Assembly: GCA_038063055.1 (NCBI GenBank)
Contig: JBBTVY010000009.1
Coordinates: 1-47,202 of the forward strand
Direction: 5' to 3'
DNA length: 47,202 bases
DNA from: JACQKT01 sp038063055
Lineage (GTDB): Bacteria > Patescibacteriota > Minisyncoccia > UBA6257 > 2-01-FULL-56-20
Shown here one piece after another: positions 44,788 through 47,202 of the stretch; the stretch's first letter is position 1; the number at the start of each line of letters is the position of its first letter. The position numbers were made by a program, and so were the translations under genes. Below the pieces are notes generated by a model. The model searched no databases. It was not told the DNA's origin and saw nothing but the letters and a program-made list of their open reading frames with translations.

Positions 44788-44816
44788 AAAATAGCAGATT
44801 TTGCCGATTTTGTCAA
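44788..44816 (-). promoter_or_regulatory. Consensus promoter of the 44.4 kb operon
   Basis: On the minus strand TTGACA (44816-44811), a 17-base spacer and TATTTT (44793-44788). Confidence 0.8.
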
Positions 44817-44860
44817 TCCCCACATGAAATGTGAAGTATTTTAAGCCAAATATACATTCC

Positions 44861-44889
44861 TTGATTTTCCTTAATTTTTATGGTATTAT
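44861..44889 (+). promoter_or_regulatory. tmRNA promoter
   Basis: TTGATT (44861-44866), a 17-base spacer and TATTAT (44884-44889), ending 9 bases before the tmRNA 5' end. Confidence 0.75.
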
Positions 44890-44898
44890 GGCGTCGCT

Positions 44899-45249
44899 GG
44901 GGATGATTGGCTTCGATAAAGACGAATCCTGAACCGGCGAGCCAAGCGTGAACTTGTAAACTCACAAAACCATATAACTGCCAACTCTAATAAAGTTGGG
45001 GCTCCAGCGTTCGCTTACGCGTAACGTATGAGCCTGTCCACCGAAGCTTTAGCGTAGGTGGAGATCGGTCCGTTCGGGTCTCTTGAACGAGCAACCGGTC
45101 TTATACAAGGGGACTCGCCGAATGTTTTCGCTTCGTGAGGCAATCGGCTAAATTAAGCGAAGCAACTTTGTTCTAATTTATTAGGGCTACGCTCGTAGAA
45201 AGTTCAGCGACGATATCTTTAGACGGCGGTTCAATTCCGCCCATCTCCA
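44899..45249 (+). ncRNA. ssrA: tmRNA
   Basis: A 351-base transfer-messenger RNA. The 5' end GGGGATGATTGGCTTCGA and the 3' end, with T arm GGCGG-TTCAATT-CCGCC and CATCTCC acceptor strand, form the tRNA-like domain (GGGGATG pairs with CATCTCC, discriminator A, no encoded CCA). The tag frame is read from 44980 as ANSNKVGAPAFAYA and stops at TAA 45022-45024. The helical and pseudoknot regions follow (for example CTCCACC...GGTGGAG). The tag ends AYA rather than the usual LAA. tmRNA rescues stalled ribosomes and tags the peptide for degradation. Confidence 0.95.
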
Positions 45250-45296
45250 CTTAGAAAATCTTTCCCGCCCCAAAGGCGGGATTAGATTTTCTAAGT
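45249..45296. terminator. Long hairpin directly after tmRNA
   Basis: ACTTAGAAAATCT and AGATTTTCTAAGT are exact complements, with an inner CCCGCC/GGCGGG stem and a five-base loop. It starts at the tmRNA discriminator base, so it probably acts in termination or 3' processing. A second hairpin (CCCCGAGCG...CGAGGGG-type) follows at about 45297-45324. Confidence 0.7.
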
Positions 45297-45378
45297 GCCC
45301 CGAGCGAGCGTAGCGACGAGGGGCTATAGCTATTTGGTGACAGATGAAGGGAATTGAACTAATCTAAAGCTGATAGAA

Positions 45379-46242
45379 ATGAATAATGACAAAACAATAG
45401 AGCTTTTAAATTCTACTGGAATTCCATTTCAGGATTGGGTCGCTCACTGTATAGGTAAAGTTGGTTGCTATCATTATGAGCCAGAGGTTCCTTACTCGAT
45501 TAGTGACTATGACGGAACTATTGATATTGTTGCCGCTTGGTTCAGAAGCGACGATCACTTCCTAGCGCCTTTTCAAGGTAATATATTTTTGGTTATAGAG
45601 GCAAAAAGAGCTGATCCTTCAATAAAGAACTGGCTTTTTGTTAAGGATGTCCATAAAAAATATCATAAATTTTACAACTCTTCTTTTATTTCAATATCTA
45701 AAAACCAAGCGAATGCTGATGAAACTCACGTTGAAAATGGTTTAACATTTCCAACTCTTGGTTATCGCACACAGGACAATTTTGATAAATGTATCAACGG
45801 TTTTGAATATAATGAAAAGTTTGTTTTAAATCGTAGCTCAGAAAATAAAATCCACAAACCATTTCTTCAGGTTCACAGAGGATTAAATGGTTTCGCGAGC
45901 GGCACTCCTATAATTCAGAAACACAAATTTGATTTATCTAAAAGGAAAGTTTATTTGCCTATAGTAGTTATCACAGCTAATATTTTTACGGTTGATTATA
46001 ATCCAAGCGATATTGAATTGCCGGGCGCGGTGATTAATCCGTCTAAAGCAAATCTTTCTTCAAAAAAATGGATTACTTACGAATATCCGCTTTCAAATCA
46101 ATTAGGTAGATTGCAAAATCAACCCCTAAAAACAGAAAAATTAACAACTTTTATTGTTCAAGCAAATAGTTGGGAGAAATTTCTTAATTCTGTATTTGTT
46201 GTCTATGGAGTCGGTAGCATATTAGATTGCGATATTTTATAG
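45379..46242 (+). CDS. PD-(D/E)xK nuclease-like protein, AT-rich, acquired
   Basis: A 287-residue protein with clearly higher A/T and different codon use from its neighbours. The N-terminal part has ISDYDGTIDIVAAW and, about 25 residues later, IFLVIEAKRAD; an Asp strand followed by ExK is the core of PD-(D/E)xK nucleases. It lacks a second recognisable domain, methylase or partner. Transfer is suggested by composition and by its place immediately downstream of tmRNA, a frequent integration site, but no integrase or attachment repeat is visible. It may be a restriction or other defence nuclease. Confidence 0.6.
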   Translation: MNNDKTIELLNSTGIPFQDWVAHCIGKVGCYHYEPEVPYSISDYDGTIDIVAAWFRSDDHFLAPFQGNIFLVIEAKRADPSIKNWLFVKDVHKKYHKFYNSSFISISKNQANADETHVENGLTFPTLGYRTQDNFDKCINGFEYNEKFVLNRSSENKIHKPFLQVHRGLNGFASGTPIIQKHKFDLSKRKVYLPIVVITANIFTVDYNPSDIELPGAVINPSKANLSSKKWITYEYPLSNQLGRLQNQPLKTEKLTTFIVQANSWEKFLNSVFVVYGVGSILDCDIL

Positions 46243-46358
46243 TGTATTTTACTTACCCCCCCGCTAAATAAAAACGCTTTTGTGTGAAGTAGCAAATACT
46301 TTATAAATCTCTTCCAGTGTATATTCCCAGTTGTCTCTATTCACTCCACCAGAGGGGG

Positions 46359-46364
46359 TATAAT
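46359..46364 (+). promoter_or_regulatory. -10 box of the HtrA-like gene
   Basis: TATAAT after GGGGG, ten bases before the ATG at 46375, giving a leader of about three bases. Confidence 0.6.
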
Positions 46365-46374
46365 TAATCCCCAC

Positions 46375-47202
46375 ATGCTCGACTTTATCACATCCATAAT
46401 AAAAGCTGCGGTTGCGATAATCGCCGGAGGGATTATCGCTATAGGCGGGATTTTTTCGCATAAACAGGCGGAAGTTCAGGTTTTAGAAACGCCGGCGACT
46501 CAGGAAATAGTTCAGCAAACCGAGCCGTCCTCGACGGAAAACATATCGGTTCCGGGCGGAACGAATCCGGCGGCAACGGCGACAAAACCGATAGCTACAA
46601 AGCCGAAGCCGACGAGCCAGTCCGTTACCGCTACCACAACCCCGCCAATCGCTGTCCAGCCGCCCACGCCGCAGCCGGTTCAGGAAATTAATCCTTTGCC
46701 ACCACAAATAGAGATAGACCCGGAAACTTTTGTCGGGATTTTATGTTATTTCAACGCCTCGATAATAAATCCTCTCGACGGCTCGAATATCGGCGGAGGC
46801 GAGATATCGGTTCGCGGTTCGGGAGTAATAGTAAACAGCAAGGGATACATCCTCACAAACAGACACGTAATTGTTCGGGACGAATCGAATGTTTCAATCG
46901 GAGATTTGGCTATTCCTGGAATATTGAAATATAAATTCGAACATTGCGATGTCGGACAGCTGCCGAAAGGCACTCATCTGCCGACTGTTTCGGAGATAAG
47001 GGCGATAAATCCTTTGACAAGAATTCCAGTTCTCGGATACACGGCTGAGCCCGTTTACGATTCTTCCGTTTTGCCGTTGAGCGGTTTGGAAACGGGATAC
47101 GCCGATTTCGCGATTCTTAAAATAACCGGCGTCAGCCAGGACGGGCCAAGTTTCGGGATAAATTCCGTGCCCGCTTCTTTTCCACACGCGAAACTTCTCC
47201 CG
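46375..47202 (+). CDS. HtrA/trypsin-like serine protease (3' end outside window)
   Basis: At least 276 residues; the frame is open to the end of the window. A transmembrane signal anchor (about 5-28) is followed by a Pro/Thr/Ala-rich linker to about residue 110. The protease domain has the His motif ILTNRHVIV (H165) with the preceding GSGVIVNSKGY, and the Asp motif YADFAILKI (D245). The catalytic Ser region is not in the window. These features fit membrane-anchored HtrA/DegP-type proteases. The protease acts outside the membrane. The leader is only a few bases. Confidence 0.85.
   Translation, partial: MLDFITSIIKAAVAIIAGGIIAIGGIFSHKQAEVQVLETPATQEIVQQTEPSSTENISVPGGTNPAATATKPIATKPKPTSQSVTATTTPPIAVQPPTPQPVQEINPLPPQIEIDPETFVGILCYFNASIINPLDGSNIGGGEISVRGSGVIVNSKGYILTNRHVIVRDESNVSIGDLAIPGILKYKFEHCDVGQLPKGTHLPTVSEIRAINPLTRIPVLGYTAEPVYDSSVLPLSGLETGYADFAILKITGVSQDGPSFGINSVPASFPHAKLLP

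Noticed and set aside
45249..45378. Integration (att) site at the tmRNA 3' end
   Set aside because: No second copy of the tmRNA 3' sequence and no integrase occur in the window; only composition hints at transfer.
46264..46461. Minus-strand frame at the HtrA-like start
   Set aside because: It overlaps the promoter and signal anchor of the HtrA-like gene, and no start signal is seen.

Overview
The window looks like one chromosomal segment of a Candidate Phyla Radiation (Patescibacteria) genome, most likely Parcubacteria-like. The assignment is inferred from protein style and gene set (compact or trimmed housekeeping proteins, a stand-alone EF-Tu domain-2 protein, GIY-YIG singletons, large Cys-rich zinc-ribbon proteins, many very short leaders), not from a phylogeny. 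TGA ends dnaA, dnaN, pilB and rpmH, so UGA is a normal stop here and the Gracilibacteria/SR1 code does not apply.

Layout. 0-1.6 kb: end of a pilin-like gene and a membrane-anchored propeller protein. 1.6-6.1 kb: the classical origin neighbourhood, khpB(jag)-yidC-rnpA-rpmH on the minus strand, divergent from dnaA-dnaN; rpmH (44 codons) overlaps rnpA by ATGA. 6.1-10 kb: a class A penicillin-binding protein, a tiny acidic protein, ruvC and a short YebC. 10.1-11.3 kb: an operon of two lipoproteins. 11.5-16.1 kb: a PilB/GspE ATPase, a strongly structured intergenic RNA candidate, ruvB, a TrpR-fold regulator with matching palindromes, a lamin-tail-domain protein and tsaE. 16.1-25.7 kb: three paralogous Cys-rich zinc-ribbon proteins around a Pol I-type 5' nuclease, a histidine kinase and pyrG; the third paralogue has an in-frame UGA at a conserved cysteine. 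25.7-29.3 kb: HicBA, holA, small unknown genes, rpsT, a RelE-type pair and a DUF5678-like/retropepsin-like pair. 29.4-36.8 kb: uvrB and ruvA divergent across an array of ATGCGAA heptamers, a beta-CASP nuclease, a LOG-like protein, an EF-Tu-like domain, a permease, GIY-YIG/tRNA-Arg(CCG) and a family-4 UDG without its Fe-S cysteines. 36.8-42.4 kb: a small membrane protein, a membrane-anchored ClpC-like ATPase with a degenerate first module and no pore-loop tyrosines, PolX, a Nudix hydrolase and an alkyltransferase. 42.4-43.9 kb: infC-rpmI-rplT with a GIY-YIG gene inserted. 44.1-47.2 kb: a two-gene operon of unknown small proteins, tmRNA (tag ANSNKVGAPAFAYA), an AT-rich PD-(D/E)xK-like gene and the start of an HtrA-like protease.

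Much of the content is DNA replication, recombination and repair (dnaA, dnaN, holA, ruvA, ruvB, ruvC, uvrB, 5' nuclease, UDG, PolX, alkyltransferase). Two expression styles are visible. Many genes have an extended -10 box (often TGnTATAAT-like) only 6-11 bases before the start codon, implying leaderless mRNAs. A smaller set (lipoprotein operon, acidic protein, the 27.1 kb gene, the 44.4 kb operon, tmRNA, tRNA) has consensus -35/-10 boxes 16-18 bases apart; the protein genes among them mostly add strong Shine-Dalgarno sequences and U-tract terminators. Short palindromic repeats are scattered between genes and inserted in frame within genes. I see no CRISPR array, rRNA, transposase or integrase.
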